Source of the DNA: Methylomagnum ishizawai
Lineage (GTDB): Bacteria; Pseudomonadota; Gammaproteobacteria; Methylococcales; Methylomonadaceae
Direction: 5' to 3'
DNA length: 64,000 nucleotides
Assembly: GCA_945861705.1 (NCBI GenBank)
Contig: CAMAVM010000008.1
Location: 1 to 64,000, forward strand
Shown here: positions 63,399-64,000 of the stretch, one piece after another
How the letters are laid out: the number at the start of each line of letters is the position of its first letter
Numbering within the stretch: the first letter of the stretch is position 1
Notes under the pieces: generated by a model
What the model was told of the DNA's origin: nothing
What the model saw: the letters and a program-made list of their open reading frames with translations, nothing else
The model's database searches: none
Program-made: the position numbers and the translations under genes

Positions 63399-64000
63399 GT
63401 GAAAAATATTGATTTGACCAAAAGTGTATTTGCTGCACTAATGCTGGTAAGCACTGTAGCCGGCGCAGAAGACAACTATCCAGCATCTGATTTTCAACCT
63501 AAAGTGCTTTACCAGGATGAGGCGGCTGCGAAAGCATCTGAAAGTAGTCCTGCAGCAAAATCCGCTCCGGCAGCAGCGGCTTCTAGCAGCAGCGATTCTG
63601 AATATCCAGCGACAAATTTTCAGCCCAAAGTGCTGTATTCTGACCCTGACTACAAGCATTCAGCGGCTAGTCCAGGATCGTCAACAGGTTCGGCTCAGGC
63701 TGTAAGCGCCGATTCAGATGTTACTCCAGCAACAGTTGGGAAGGAAGAATCTTTAGCGGGCTATTTGCTTGGGTTAATCGTGTTTGCTGTCGCAGGATTT
63801 GTATTATTCAAGAAGGGTGCTTGCCCAGGTGTCGCTGATAAAAGCAGCACCGCTAGTGCCGCTAAAGCAACAGGTGGTTTGACGGGTGTAGCTAAGTATC
63901 TGCTGAAAACATCTGGTACCGGTGTGTCCAGATATTTAGAAAAAAATGCAAAGAATGCACCTGCTGCATCTGCGGTGACGGGTGTTGCGAAGTATTTGGC
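63399..64000 (+). CDS. YPASNF-motif membrane protein downstream of tkt (partial)
   Basis: A reading frame open to the window edge (200 codons seen). The start is GTG 63399 with AGGG 8 nt upstream. A signal peptide (about 1-23, VSTVAGA) is followed by two motifs related to the protein at 39226: NYPASDFQPKVLYQDE (27-42) and EYPATNFQPKVLYSD (69-83), joined by Ala/Ser-rich linkers. A TM helix (about 119-137) leads to a basic region and three copies of a TGV(A/S)(K/R)YL unit (162-168, 174-180, 194-200), cut by the edge. I do not recognise the family. It lies 91 bp after tkt and may be cotranscribed. Confidence 0.8.
   Translation, partial: MKNIDLTKSVFAALMLVSTVAGAEDNYPASDFQPKVLYQDEAAAKASESSPAAKSAPAAAASSSSDSEYPATNFQPKVLYSDPDYKHSAASPGSSTGSAQAVSADSDVTPATVGKEESLAGYLLGLIVFAVAGFVLFKKGACPGVADKSSTASAAKATGGLTGVAKYLLKTSGTGVSRYLEKNAKNAPAASAVTGVAKYL

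Overview
The window reads as chromosomal DNA of a gammaproteobacterial (type I) methanotroph or close methylotroph. The main evidence is the ribulose monophosphate (RuMP) block near the right end: hexulose-6-phosphate synthase (59990-60631), 6-phospho-3-hexuloisomerase (60644-61177) and transketolase (61313-63307), which together fix formaldehyde and regenerate its acceptor. The rest is gammaproteobacterial in content and gene order: ratA-ratB, bamE/fur, lolC-lolD, ispD-ispF, rpoZ-spoT-ridA-recG-ubiC, hslV-hslU, and ubiE/ubiJ/ubiB. No phage, insertion sequence with a transposase, CRISPR array or rRNA operon was seen. One tRNA (Phe) is present.

Layout. 1-7,400: end of trxB, ispG, an RNase AM-like PHP enzyme, a DUF4126 membrane protein, tRNA-Phe, a HopJ-family protein, smpB, a Na+-dependent transporter, ratA-ratB and bamE. 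7,500-11,250 (+): fur, lolC-lolD, ispD-ispF. 11,350-27,230 (mostly -): ubiC, recG, ridA, spoT, rpoZ, pgk, a thioredoxin-like protein, ubiB, a cold-shock/DUF1294 fusion, ubiJ, a PIN-domain gene with an unrecognised 257-residue partner, ubiE, DUF971, GNAT and ABM-like genes, and hslU-hslV behind a heat-shock-like promoter. 27,390-34,150: a PfkB kinase, HAD phosphatase, fatty-acid desaturase, O-methyltransferase, YajR-like MFS exporter and ssb. 34,150-39,050: a divergent sigma-70 factor, ftsH and ald.

39,200-44,150 is the most accessory stretch. It holds a secreted repeat protein, an AIM24/M48-peptidase pair, a Phd-type antitoxin followed by a decayed vapC, and an XRE-ImmA/IrrE plus PIN (DUF4411) module. 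44,250-53,600: a thioesterase, parC, a YiiX-like hydrolase, a FixL/FixJ-like two-component pair, an inositol monophosphatase-like enzyme, a lone HerA-type ATPase and a CDF metal exporter. 53,900-57,800: an ECF sigma factor, its anti-sigma factor, a lipoprotein subtilase and a secreted protein, probably one regulatory unit. 58,000 to the end: prfC, the RuMP genes and a second repeat protein cut by the window edge.

Themes. Isoprenoid and quinone synthesis are well represented (ispG, ispD, ispF; ubiC, ubiB, ubiJ, ubiE). Stress and proteostasis genes recur (spoT, hslVU, ftsH, smpB, the ECF unit). The least explained items are three: two proteins at distant loci built from a YPA(S/A/T)xF-x-x-K-V-x-Y motif, one of them directly downstream of the RuMP genes; the ECF/anti-sigma/subtilase unit, whose anti-sigma periplasmic tail looks like the protease propeptide; and the PIN gene and its large partner inserted between ubiE and ubiJ.
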